From: an uncultured Parabacteroides sp.
GTDB lineage: Bacteria; Bacteroidota; Bacteroidia; Bacteroidales; Tannerellaceae
Direction of reading: 5' to 3'
Length of the DNA: 64,000 bases
Assembly (NCBI GenBank): GCA_900541965.1
Contig: UQLN01000007.1
Span: forward strand, 58,757 to 122,756
Part shown: piece after piece, positions 9,601 through 18,133 of the stretch
How the letters are laid out: each line of letters begins with the position of its first letter
Numbering within the stretch: position 1 is the stretch's first letter
Made by a program: the position numbers and the translations under genes
Notes under the pieces: model-generated
What the model saw: the letters and a program-made list of their open reading frames with translations, nothing else
Databases searched by the model: none
What the model was told of the DNA's origin: nothing

Positions 9601-9956
9601 CCGCAGCCGCTATGTATTATAATGACCAGAAACCGGATAAGATATTTTATCAGGGATTGGCACTTCGTAAATTAGGACGTGAAGCGGAGGCTCGTGGGCG
9701 GTTCAATAATCTGATTGCATATGGGGAAAAACATTTGTTCGATGTATTCAAGATGGATTACTTTGCCGTCTCTCTTCCGGATCTTCAGATTTGGGAAGAT
9801 GATATGAATAAAAAGAATCGTATCCATTGCAACTATCTGATGGGACTGGGCCATTTGGGGCTGGGCCATATGGATAAGGCAAAGTTTTATTTCGAAGAAG
9901 CTGCCGCAATGGATAATAATCATCAAGGCGTGCAGATTCATGCGGCAATGATATAA
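6663..9956 (+). CDS. DUF5107 domain plus TPR-repeat protein
   Basis: 1097 residues with no signal peptide or membrane segment, so it is probably cytoplasmic. Residues about 30-440 form a beta-rich domain with LPELGGRVQ and GPWISGGIEFNWPQHHRP, which I recognise as DUF5107; its fold class resembles galactose-mutarotase-like domains. Residues about 455-1090 are a long alpha-solenoid of TPR-like repeats (for example AMGLWLIRKGQFGKAEIYLRRA and LYNLGLSLKYQGKTEEAYDFF). The family is commonly found with sugar transporters and mutarotases, which fits this operon (5 bases after the MFS gene). Its function is unproven; handling of an imported sugar or its anomer is inference. Confidence 0.85.
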   Translation: MNMAEMVNVWEEDILLPTYGIGKPEKNPMFLEKRVYQGSSGVVYPYPVVEKIEDTCEDKSYHAIYLENEYIKVMILPELGGRVQMAYDKLKKRHFIYYNHVIKPALVGLTGPWISGGIEFNWPQHHRPSTFLPVDYSIEKRADGSAVVWVSERERMFHQKGMAGFTLRPGRAVLEIQGKVYNPTPIPQTFLWWANPAVAVNEYYQSVFPGDVNAVFDHGKRDVSRYPIATGTYYKMDYSAGVDISRYKNIPVPTSYMAIRSKYNFVGGYENDTRAGVLHVANHHISPGKKQWTWGNSDFGQAWDRNLTDADGPYIELMTGVYTDNQPDFTWLQPYEEKTFTQYFMPYRELGVVKNASSDLLMNIEPDGDAACLKLFATSVQNGLHVLVTKAGNPVLDTVQDVSPERLFETSVPVPDLKDVCVSVYGASGKLMLSWEPEPDEIKEVPDPAKAALDPKAVRTTEQLYLTGLHLEQYRHATYAPTDYYEEALLRDPDDVRNNNAMGLWLIRKGQFGKAEIYLRRAVKTLTERNPNPYDGEPLYNLGLSLKYQGKTEEAYDFFYKACWNAAWQDAGYYSLAQLSAAKGNWEDALYEIDKSLLRNWHNLRGRHLKAIILRRLERTDEALAFIENSLSIDRFNFGCGLEKYFISGNEADKDALIALMRQEAHNYEELALDYASAGCWEDALAVADMAIHASVSNQTLLHYYKAWFLLKLERIDEGQEAVRIAEKQSPDCCFPNALDAILALRSVIDFAGRAPKACYYLGNLWYDKRQYAEAIACWEQSAKLDGAFPTVLRNLSLAYFNKLNKQQEAVLLLERAFALDTTDARILMELDQLYKRLNRPHADRLAFLERNREVAFTRDDLYLEYVTLLNQLGRYEEAAQMIAARKFHPWEGGEGKVPAQYQLARVEIVKKLLHDNEFEKALQWIDECFVYPHNLGEGKLYGAQENDFNYYKACALYGLGRKEEAEALFVAASVGNSQPAAAMYYNDQKPDKIFYQGLALRKLGREAEARGRFNNLIAYGEKHLFDVFKMDYFAVSLPDLQIWEDDMNKKNRIHCNYLMGLGHLGLGHMDKAKFYFEEAAAMDNNHQGVQIHAAMI

Positions 9957-10146
9957 AGAGTTGGGTGCTGATGAACAAATACAGGTATGGATTTTCTCCC
10001 TGTATATCGTCAGGCGTTTAATATCAAAGGTTACTGTACAGTGGCGATGGCAGTATAAATATAAAAGAAGGAGTCATTAACTAAATAATCCATTTGTTTG
10101 ATATATAAAATTAATGGCTTTAACATAATCTTTGATAGTTAAAGTG

Positions 10147-10219
10147 GAAAACTTTCGACTGTAATTAAAGTATATTGCACATATTTGTGGAAATACAAAC
10201 TTTATAGTCGATAGTTTTC
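10147..10219. repeat. 17-bp inverted repeat (hairpin) in the gap before the mutarotase
   Basis: GAAAACTTTCGACTGTA (10147-10163) pairs with TATAGTCGATAGTTTTC (10203-10219) with one mismatch and one G-T pair, around a 39-base interior. There is no T tract. It lies in the 418-base gap between the DUF5107 gene and the mutarotase, upstream of promoter B. It could be a 3'-end structure of the upstream transcript or a protein-binding site. An isolated half-site ATCCATTT-like sequence also occurs near 10088-10095. Confidence 0.6.
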
Positions 10220-10265
10220 TATGTGCCTCATAAAATAAAATGTGTAAGTGTGAAATCGAAGAATA

Positions 10266-10322
10266 ATCCATTTATATAATATTTTTATCTATTTGTTGGC
10301 TCTATGATATACTATTACTTTG
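10266..10322 (+). promoter_or_regulatory. Operator/promoter B (AraC-type direct repeats plus -7 box)
   Basis: The half-sites ATCCATTT (10266-10273) and ATCTATTT (10287-10294) are 21 bp apart, followed after 21 bp by TACTTTG (10316-10322). A TTTG at 10292-10295 overlaps the second half-site and could serve as the -33 box. The layout matches operator A to the base and should drive the mutarotase-GH2 operon. Confidence 0.7.
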
Positions 10323-10422
10323 TGCTATGGAGATGATGAAAAACTTTTATTGAGTCGAATATAAAGGTTTCTGTTTGGAGAAGATCGAATCTGAATACCG
10401 GAAGGCGCAAAAGTTGGATTAT

Positions 10423-11496
10423 ATGAATGTCTTATCGAATACTATATTAGAAAAAGGATTTCAGGGGTATTTATATACCTTGCATAATCAGCAGGGAACG
10501 ATTGCCCGGTTTACCAGTTATGGGGCTCGATGGATTAGCATGTGTACTTCCGATAGACAGGGCATTTTTGATGATGTTTTGTTAGGATTTAATTCTCTGC
10601 AGGAATATAGCTCTGCGAAAGAACAATATCATGGCGCTATCGTCGGACGGGTTTGCGGACGTATAAACAATGCCCGGTTTTCTTTGGATGGAAAGGAATA
10701 TGTATTAGCTGCGAATGACGTATATGGAAAACCGGCTCCCAATCATTTACATGGAGGAAATCTTGCCTTTCATAACCGGTATTGGAACGGAAGGCTTATG
10801 TTGAATGAGGCAGGAGAGGAAATGGTGGTATTTACCTGTCGCTCTCTTGACGGGGAAGAAGGATATCCGGGCAATATGGATGTGGAAGTCAGTTATACGC
10901 TTCGGAATGATAATGTATTATGTATGGAATGTATGGCCGTTTGTGATAAAAAGACACCTGTAAATCTTACCAACCATGCATTTTTCAATTTATCAGGTAA
11001 ACAAGCGGATATTCTTTCTCATAAACTAAGAATCGGGGCTTCCCGGATTATCGAATGTGATCAGGAATTAATACCTACAGGAAACTATATCTCTACTGAA
11101 AGAACAGATTTGGATTTCAGTGTACTCCGCCCAATCTCGGTTTCAATGCAGTCGGACTTGTTTCAAATAAAGGAAAATAAAGGTTTTTCCCTTGCTTTTG
11201 CATTAGATAAGAAAAGCAAAAACGGATTGTTCTTGGCTGCAGAACTCTTTGATGAATTGAGTGGAAGGGAATTGTCTATTTATACGAATCAACTTTCGTT
11301 GCAAGTTTATACCGGCTATTTTATGGATGGAAGCGATATGGGAAAGCATGGTAAACCTTATTTAAAAAATGCAGGAATTGCATTAGAAACACAAGGGTTT
11401 CCGGATGCTGTTAATCATTCCGGATTCCCATCTGTAATTCTTTTACCGGGACAGACCTATTATCATCACACAGAATATAAATTTTATATACAATAA
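10423..11496 (+). CDS. Aldose 1-epimerase (galactose mutarotase family)
   Basis: Interconverts alpha and beta anomers of an aldose. About 357 residues from ATG 10423; the frame is open back to a TTG at 10375 that would add 16 residues, but the ATG gives a start at the conserved region. Family signatures include the substrate-binding NHLHGG and HNRYW region, the conserved NLTNHAFFNLSG with the catalytic histidine, and ALETQGFPDAVNH near the C-terminus with the catalytic glutamate. No signal peptide is apparent. It precedes the GH2 lipoprotein by 4 bases, so it probably equilibrates the anomer released from that enzyme's substrate. Confidence 0.9.
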   Translation: MNVLSNTILEKGFQGYLYTLHNQQGTIARFTSYGARWISMCTSDRQGIFDDVLLGFNSLQEYSSAKEQYHGAIVGRVCGRINNARFSLDGKEYVLAANDVYGKPAPNHLHGGNLAFHNRYWNGRLMLNEAGEEMVVFTCRSLDGEEGYPGNMDVEVSYTLRNDNVLCMECMAVCDKKTPVNLTNHAFFNLSGKQADILSHKLRIGASRIIECDQELIPTGNYISTERTDLDFSVLRPISVSMQSDLFQIKENKGFSLAFALDKKSKNGLFLAAELFDELSGRELSIYTNQLSLQVYTGYFMDGSDMGKHGKPYLKNAGIALETQGFPDAVNHSGFPSVILLPGQTYYHHTEYKFYIQ

Positions 11497-11500
11497 GATT

Positions 11501-14302
11501 ATGAAAAACATCAACTACTACATGATTCTACTTTTTTCCCTGATTAGTCTGTCAGCTTGTAATGATGTCCCTTCTACAATATCATTGGCTGGAGAATGGG
11601 ATTTTTCATTGGATAGTACGGATGTCGGGATTTCTCAGGGGTGGTATGCAAATTCTTTTGAAAATAAGATTCAATTACCGGGAACTACAGATGATGCCGG
11701 TTACGGAATCCCGAACCGGTTGCCTCCTTCAATCGGCAAACCTCAGGTGCTCCATTTAACCCGTAAGAATAGTTATGTGGGCCCGGCATGGTATACGCGG
11801 GAGGTTATAATTCCTTCAGATTGGGGTGGGAAGAATATTGAACTGAAATTAGAACGGGTTATCTGGCAAACCTCTGTTTGGGTGGATGGTGCAGCCGTTC
11901 CCGGTAAACAGGAAAGTTTGATAAGTCCTCATTTGTTTGATTTGACAAAGTTCTTGACTCCGGGTAAACATCGTTTGACTGTCCGGGTGGATAACCGGAA
12001 GCAGTATGATATTACGATAGACGATAAAGCTCATGCTTATACGAATGAGACGCAAATTATGTGGAATGGTATTCTGGGAGAAATCTCGTTGCGGGCTAAA
12101 AATGCCGTTTCCATCGAAAATTTGCAGGTGTATCCGGATATAAAGAACGATCAGGTAAATGTAAAAGGAAAACTTGTTAATACAGGGACATCCACAAAAG
12201 GAACATTATATGTTGCTATAAAACAAAAGGTGTCCGGCAAAACTGTTTCTGAAGTTAAGAAGGATGTGGAGATGCCTGCCGGCGAAACGGCATTGGATTT
12301 ATTCTGCGGGATGGGAAACGAGGTTCAGTATTGGAGCGAGTTTAATCCGTTTCTGTATGAAATGAATGTACAGATCGAAGCGGATAAGAATAAATCAAAT
12401 GCTTGCGTGGATTTCGGAATGCGGCAGATAAGCCGTAACCAGTCAGAATTATTGGTAAATGGAAAGAAGACTTTTCTGCGTGGAACTTTGGAATGCTGTA
12501 TTTTCCCGCTGACGGGTTATCCTCCGACAACTGCGGATGGATGGGTGAAAGTGTTTGGAACTGCTCGTGAATGGGGATTGAACCATCTTCGTTTCCATTC
12601 TTGGTGTCCTCCGGAAGCTGCCTTTAAAGTTGCCGATTCCCTTGGTTTCTATTTGCAGATAGAATTACCTTTTTGGTCGTTGACGGTAGGGCAGGATGCC
12701 GGAACAAATGCTTTTGTACGGAAAGAAGCCAGTCGTATACTGTCGGAATATGGTAATCATCCGTCTTTCTGCTTCCTTAGTCTGGGTAATGAATTACAAC
12801 CGGATTTTAAATTTTTAGGTGGATTACTGGATCAGGTTAAATCTGCAGATCCCCGGCATCTATATACTACAACTTCTTTTACTTTCGAACGGGGACATGG
12901 TGATTGGCCGGAGCCAAACGATGATTTCTTTATTACCCAATGGACCCGGAAAGGTTGGGTGTGTGGTCAGGGCGTTTTCGATGTGGAAAGTCCTAATTTC
13001 AATAAAGATTATTCTGCTTCTGTGGAAGGTATGCCCGTGCCGGTAGTTACCCACGAAGTGGGACAATATGCCGTCTATCCTGACCTGAAAGAAATAGATA
13101 AATATACGGGGGTTCTGGATCCTCTGAATTTCAAAGGGGTGAAGTTGGAATTAGAGAAGAAGGGGCTGTTGGATAAAGCAGAAGATTATTTGATGGCATC
13201 AGGCAAATTGGCTGCTATCCTGTACAAAGAGGAAATAGAACGGGCTATGAAAACTCCGGGAATCAGTGGTTTTCAATTATTGGACTTGCATGATTTTCCG
13301 GGCCAGAGTACGGCATTAGTAGGCTTGCTGAATGCTTTTTGGGACAGTAAAGGTGTAGCGGATGCGAAAGATTTCCGCCAGTTTTCAGCCCCGGTTGTTC
13401 CGTTAGCCCGTTTTGAGAAAGCGGTGTATACCAATAGCGAATCGTTTAATGCTGCTATCGAAATAGCTAATTACGGTGCAGATGTATTGAATGATAAAAC
13501 ATTGAACTGGTCTTTGGCTGATAATTCCGGCCGTATTTTGAAAAAAGGCTCTTTTGCTCTGAACGGAGTACGGATAGGTGGAGGAAATGTTGTCGGGGAT
13601 ATTGTTTGCCCGTTGGATGAGGTTAAAGAGGCGGAGCAATTAAGTTTGGTCGCACGGATTGAAGGTACTGAGTATGCAAATAGTTGGAAGATATGGGTAT
13701 ACCCGGCTTCATTGACTATTGATAAAGGCAATATCATTGTTACCGATAAATTGGCGGAAGCTCGAAGTGCACTTGAAGCAGGAAAGAAAGTACTGTATAA
13801 TCTTCCTTATGAATCCAGTGTGGGATTACCGGGCAAGTTCGTTCCAGTATTCTGGAGCCCGGTTCATTTCCCGAAACAGGCTGGGACGATGGGGTTGTTG
13901 CTTAATCCGAAGCATAAAGTTTTTGAGTTTTTCCCGACGGAAGGGCATACCGATTGGCAATGGTGGAGTCTGACTACACAATCTACGACTCTTGTGGTCG
14001 ATAGTTTTTACCAGCATATTACACCGCTTGTGGAGTGTGTGGATAATTTCGCTAACAACCGTCGTTTATCTAATCTTTTTGAAACGAACTGCCTGAATGG
14101 AAAACTGCTGGTATGTAGTATGGATTTATTGGATAGCCAAACGATGGACCCGGTGAAAAAACAGCTACTATATAGTTTGATACAGTACATGCAGTCTGAT
14201 GCTTTTGTTCCAACACAGTCGATTGCATTTGAGAATATCCAGTCTTTGGTGAGCCCGAATTTGAAAAGAGGAAATAGGGCGAGTCCTGAGTCTATTTATT
14301 AA
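11501..14302 (+). CDS. Glycoside hydrolase family 2 lipoprotein (beta-galactosidase/beta-glucuronidase type)
   Basis: 933 residues, exported as a lipoprotein (LISLSAC, C20). It has an N-terminal jelly-roll sugar-binding domain (about 25-200), an immunoglobulin-like domain, and a TIM barrel with acid/base E431 (SLGNELQPD) and probable nucleophile E519 (VTHEVGQY). A C-terminal domain of about 300 residues carries the family motif FPTEGHTDWQWW and LSNLFETNCLNGKLLVCSMDL. The same C-terminal module is found as decayed copies at 22984 and 23729. The specific substrate cannot be set from sequence; a beta-linked hexoside such as a galactoside is likely. It is probably at the outer membrane or periplasm and cotranscribed with the mutarotase. 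Confidence 0.88.
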   Translation: MKNINYYMILLFSLISLSACNDVPSTISLAGEWDFSLDSTDVGISQGWYANSFENKIQLPGTTDDAGYGIPNRLPPSIGKPQVLHLTRKNSYVGPAWYTREVIIPSDWGGKNIELKLERVIWQTSVWVDGAAVPGKQESLISPHLFDLTKFLTPGKHRLTVRVDNRKQYDITIDDKAHAYTNETQIMWNGILGEISLRAKNAVSIENLQVYPDIKNDQVNVKGKLVNTGTSTKGTLYVAIKQKVSGKTVSEVKKDVEMPAGETALDLFCGMGNEVQYWSEFNPFLYEMNVQIEADKNKSNACVDFGMRQISRNQSELLVNGKKTFLRGTLECCIFPLTGYPPTTADGWVKVFGTAREWGLNHLRFHSWCPPEAAFKVADSLGFYLQIELPFWSLTVGQDAGTNAFVRKEASRILSEYGNHPSFCFLSLGNELQPDFKFLGGLLDQVKSADPRHLYTTTSFTFERGHGDWPEPNDDFFITQWTRKGWVCGQGVFDVESPNFNKDYSASVEGMPVPVVTHEVGQYAVYPDLKEIDKYTGVLDPLNFKGVKLELEKKGLLDKAEDYLMASGKLAAILYKEEIERAMKTPGISGFQLLDLHDFPGQSTALVGLLNAFWDSKGVADAKDFRQFSAPVVPLARFEKAVYTNSESFNAAIEIANYGADVLNDKTLNWSLADNSGRILKKGSFALNGVRIGGGNVVGDIVCPLDEVKEAEQLSLVARIEGTEYANSWKIWVYPASLTIDKGNIIVTDKLAEARSALEAGKKVLYNLPYESSVGLPGKFVPVFWSPVHFPKQAGTMGLLLNPKHKVFEFFPTEGHTDWQWWSLTTQSTTLVVDSFYQHITPLVECVDNFANNRRLSNLFETNCLNGKLLVCSMDLLDSQTMDPVKKQLLYSLIQYMQSDAFVPTQSIAFENIQSLVSPNLKRGNRASPESIY

Positions 14303-14746
14303 TATGTAAGTGATAAATCATTTATTTGATGATTTTGGATGATCCTGTTTTTTTGATTTACTAAAATATATTTAAATGTTTGTCAGAATCAAATAGTATA
14401 ATGCTAATATATGTTTAATTAATTGTATTTAATATTGCAAAAATGGCGAGATACTGCTTGTTGTATTTTTTAGAAAATCTCAACAAAGTTGTAATAGTAG
14501 CTGTATATTCTATTGTTTAAATATCTATGGTGAGTGCATGGTGTCTGTTCTGTATAGATAGAAAATTTATAGATATCTGTTTCTCATTGTATAGATAATA
14601 AATATTGATTATTAATATACAAATAGCATTTTTTATAAATACCATAGCTTATGGTCTATCTTCCTTTTTATTATGTATTTTATCTCTGGTAATAGATTAT
14701 TATATATTTAGAATTTGATGTAAATATATGATTAAATCGTAAGATT

Positions 14747-14802
14747 GTCCATTTTGTATAAATATTATCTATTTTTTTACTTTATTGAAGTATGTTATTT
14801 TG
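14747..14802 (+). promoter_or_regulatory. Operator/promoter C (AraC-type direct repeats plus -7 box) in the 633-base gap before susC
   Basis: The half-sites GTCCATTT (14747-14754) and ATCTATTT (14767-14774) are 20 bp apart, followed after exactly 21 bp by TATTTTG (14796-14802). This is the third copy of the locus operator. The rest of the gap 14303-14746 is very AT-rich and shows no gene; I see only short repeats of TGTATAGATA. Confidence 0.68.
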
Positions 14803-14836
14803 TATTTGTAAACTTAAATCAAAAATATCTTTTATC

Positions 14837-14893
14837 ATGAAACCTACAAAGGTTTATTTTAGAGATACAGGAGTATTCCACAGAATAAGTTAA
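14837..14893 (+). other. Possible 18-codon leader ORF with internal hairpin
   Basis: In the ~130-base leader of the susC transcript, an ATG opens an 18-codon frame beginning MKPTKVYF and ending in TAA. It overlaps a small hairpin AAACCT/AGGTTT (about 14840-14855). It could be a leader element affecting susC expression, or chance; nothing in codon use decides it. Confidence 0.2.
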
Positions 14894-14935
14894 TCTTTTA
14901 ATAAATATATTTTATGAACAATTAAAACCGGTAAT

Positions 14936-17900
14936 ATGGCAAAGAATGAATTCAATCTATTGTCCTATCAAAGGATAGCTAAAGTCTCTGCACTTTGTCT
15001 TATGCTATCAGCATTCTCGGCAAATGCCGCTGAGACAGAGTCTGTATCCAATGAGACACCTGCTGACGTTACAGTTATCACACAGGGAAAAAAGATCACG
15101 GGTGTGGTTAAAGATGCCAATGGCGAGCCAGTAATTGGTGCTAATGTTATGGTTAAGGGTTCAACAAATGGTACAATTACTGATGTAGATGGTAATTATA
15201 CTTTAGAGAATGTCCCTAACAATGGAGTATTGGTAGTATCCTACATTGGATATCTATCACAAGAAGTTAAAGTTGATGGTAAAACATCAATTGCTTTTAC
15301 TTTAAAAGAAGATGCCCAAATTTTGGACGAAGTAGTGGTTGTAGGTTATGGGACGGTGAAAAGGGCAAACTTAGGTGGTGCTGTTGCAACAGCAGACGCT
15401 AAAACATTTGAAGCACGTCCTGTACAAAATGCGGTTACGGCTTTACAAGGTGAGGTTCCAGGATTGACTATTTCTCGTTCAAGTGGAGGTGCACCTGGAG
15501 CTGGTGGATCAATGAAAATACGTGATGTTTCTTCAATCAATGGTGGTACTCCTCTTGTGATGATTGATGGTGCTGAGGGAGACATTAACATGATAAATCC
15601 GACAGATATTGAAAGCGTATCTGTTTTGAAGGATGGTACGGCGGCTATTTATGGAGCTCGTGCTTCTGATGGGGTAATATTGATTACCACAAAAGGAGGT
15701 AAACGAAATCAAAAGACTAGGGTAGGCTTTGATGCTTATTACTCTATAAAAACTCCTGCTTTGTTAACGGAAACCACAACTTTGTTGGAACATGCACTAA
15801 TGGCTCAGGAAATAACTGATGGTTCATTTGCTCTTGAATATTCAAAAGAAGAGATTGATCTAATCAGGGAAAACAGTGATAAAATCGTGTTTGGAGAGAA
15901 TTGGGGGGTGTGGGGTAATCAATATCCTAAGTTCTATAAAAACAATAACTGGAATGATATGATAATAGGTAACGGAAATATGCAGAATTATAATATCAAC
16001 ATTTCAGGAGGTGGTGAGAAATACACATATATGTTGTCATTGGGACATCAGAGAGAGGAAGGTTTGCCTAAGTTTGGTACTGATGTTTATAAAAGGTATT
16101 TTGTCCGTGCAAAAACTAGTGTTGATATCTTCAAGAATTTGACATACGATTTAAACTTGTCTTATGAGGCAGGTGATCGAAAATATTCATCAGGGTTGTC
16201 CGAAGGCCAGAATATATGGGAAAGTATCTATAAATCTTACTCATGGGCTCCATTACGTAACCCTGCGGGGCATTTTTATACATTCCAAGGATATGATAAC
16301 CCTGCTCAGGTATTAGAAGAAGGTGGTTTAGTCAAAAGGAATGATGCAAATGTCACCATTAATCAAAAATTAAAGTGGAAGGTGTTTGATGGATTAAATA
16401 TTGAAGGGCAGGCTGTTATACGTAAATATGATTACGATGAGGATGTTACTAACAAGATAATTTATTGCAGGAACTGGGAAGATGTTAATCATAGGGTTGC
16501 TCGTGGACCAAATTATGCTGAACGTCGTTATGGAAAAACTTGGTCAAAGAACTTTACTTTATTCGCTGATTATAAAAAGAATTTCAATGATACTCACGAT
16601 TTGAATGTGATGGTTGGTACATCCCATGAGTCTCAAAATTACGATAAGTTTCTTGCTAACCGTGTGAATTTCGACCAGCAGGAAAATATGCAGTTGCCTT
16701 TAGGTAGTTCTGAGAACCAGAAAGCTTGGGCTGAGGGTAACGCTTGGACTATCAATTCTTTTTTCTCTAGAGTGAATTATACATTTAAGAATAGATATAT
16801 TATTGAGGGTACTCTCCGTGCTGACGGTAGCTCTAGATTTGATCCAGATCATCGTTGGGGTTGGTTTCCTGGTGTAAACGCTGCATGGCGTTTAGGAGAG
16901 GAGAGTTTTGTAAAAAATTCAGGATTGTTCGATGACTTAAAGATAAGGGCCTCTTATGGAGAGATGGGGAACCAATCTGGTATAGGTCTTTATGACTATA
17001 TCCCATTAATATCCATCAGTGGAAATTATTATCCATTTGGTAATGGACAAAAGGGACAAATGGCATCATCAAGTAGCCTTGTGTCTACTTCCCGTACATG
17101 GGAAACTATACAAGTCACAAATATAGGTTTGGACTTTGCTACTTTAGAGAACCGTTTATACGGATCATTCGACTACTTCTGGAAAGAAAACAGGAATATG
17201 TTGATTCCAAGAACATATCCCGCAGTTTTAGGTTCATCAGCTCCAGCCTCCAATAGTGGTCACTTGAGTATCAGAGGATGGGAAGTATCCGTTGGATGGA
17301 GAGATAAAGTACAAGATTTTAGCTATTCTGTTCGTTTCAACTTGAGTGATGCACGTAATAAGGTTGTAGAGAGAATAGGTAATAATCTTATCACTGAAGG
17401 TTTAAATAAGACTCCTACAGGTTATGCACTTAACTCTTTCTTTGGATATGAGTTTGATGGTATTATCCAAAATGAGCAAGAACTTCAGGAATATATTGCA
17501 AGTTTCCCAGACGGAGGCATACCTGGAGACTTGAGTGTTGGTGATGCTAAATATAAGGATTTGGATAAGGATGGCAAACTGACAATCTTAGGTGATGGAG
17601 AAGAAGGTAGTGGTGATGCTATCTATTTAGGGGATAAGAACCCTCGTTTCAATTTTGGTATGAATCTTAGTGCTGAATATAAAGGTTTCGATTTTAGCGC
17701 ATTGATACAAGGAGTTGGTCGCAGAACTATCTTTTTGGAGGGTGAGGCTAGAAAGCCTATGTCTGAAGCATGGTATCAATCTGCTAGATATTGGTTTGGT
17801 AAGACTTGGACTCAAGAGAGAACAGACGCAAAATATCCCGCAATTACATTAAAAGGAAAGAGTAATTATAACTATACGTATTCTACCAATACAAAACATA

Positions 17901-18121
17901 ATGTGGGGTATGCCCGTTTAAAGAATCTACAGTTTGGTTACACTATTCCTGCTCAGTTGACTTCAAAGATAGGTGTAGAGAAACTTCGTATTTACTTTTC
18001 TGGTGAGGACTTATTTGAAATCCATAATACACCAGGAGGATGGGATCCAGAGGAAGATGGCTATATAAATACTTATCCTTTCGCACGAAATTATTCATTT
18101 GGAGTAAATGTTGTATTTTAA
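14936..18121 (+). CDS. SusC/RagA-type TonB-dependent outer-membrane glycan transporter
   Basis: 1061 residues. After a long N-terminal export signal (cleavage probably near ANAAE, residue 32) comes a carboxypeptidase-D-like regulatory domain (about 53-130, ITGVVKDANGEPVIGANVMVKG). Next come the SusC plug with the motif LDEVVVVGYGTVKRANLGGAV (about 130) and VLKDGTAAIYGARASDGVILITTKGG, and a beta-barrel ending in the aromatic terminus VVF. It imports oligosaccharides with the SusD partner 12 bases downstream. Proline is mostly CCT/CCA here, whereas the neighbouring GH2 and MFS genes favour CCG, so this gene may have a different origin. Expression is probably under operator C. Confidence 0.95.
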   Translation: MAKNEFNLLSYQRIAKVSALCLMLSAFSANAAETESVSNETPADVTVITQGKKITGVVKDANGEPVIGANVMVKGSTNGTITDVDGNYTLENVPNNGVLVVSYIGYLSQEVKVDGKTSIAFTLKEDAQILDEVVVVGYGTVKRANLGGAVATADAKTFEARPVQNAVTALQGEVPGLTISRSSGGAPGAGGSMKIRDVSSINGGTPLVMIDGAEGDINMINPTDIESVSVLKDGTAAIYGARASDGVILITTKGGKRNQKTRVGFDAYYSIKTPALLTETTTLLEHALMAQEITDGSFALEYSKEEIDLIRENSDKIVFGENWGVWGNQYPKFYKNNNWNDMIIGNGNMQNYNINISGGGEKYTYMLSLGHQREEGLPKFGTDVYKRYFVRAKTSVDIFKNLTYDLNLSYEAGDRKYSSGLSEGQNIWESIYKSYSWAPLRNPAGHFYTFQGYDNPAQVLEEGGLVKRNDANVTINQKLKWKVFDGLNIEGQAVIRKYDYDEDVTNKIIYCRNWEDVNHRVARGPNYAERRYGKTWSKNFTLFADYKKNFNDTHDLNVMVGTSHESQNYDKFLANRVNFDQQENMQLPLGSSENQKAWAEGNAWTINSFFSRVNYTFKNRYIIEGTLRADGSSRFDPDHRWGWFPGVNAAWRLGEESFVKNSGLFDDLKIRASYGEMGNQSGIGLYDYIPLISISGNYYPFGNGQKGQMASSSSLVSTSRTWETIQVTNIGLDFATLENRLYGSFDYFWKENRNMLIPRTYPAVLGSSAPASNSGHLSIRGWEVSVGWRDKVQDFSYSVRFNLSDARNKVVERIGNNLITEGLNKTPTGYALNSFFGYEFDGIIQNEQELQEYIASFPDGGIPGDLSVGDAKYKDLDKDGKLTILGDGEEGSGDAIYLGDKNPRFNFGMNLSAEYKGFDFSALIQGVGRRTIFLEGEARKPMSEAWYQSARYWFGKTWTQERTDAKYPAITLKGKSNYNYTYSTNTKHNVGYARLKNLQFGYTIPAQLTSKIGVEKLRIYFSGEDLFEIHNTPGGWDPEEDGYINTYPFARNYSFGVNVVF

Positions 18122-18133
18122 AAATTTGAGGTT

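Noticed and set aside
14303..14746. Search for a small RNA or gene in the long AT-rich gap before susC
   Set aside because: Only short direct repeats and weak palindromes were found; nothing supports a specific feature.
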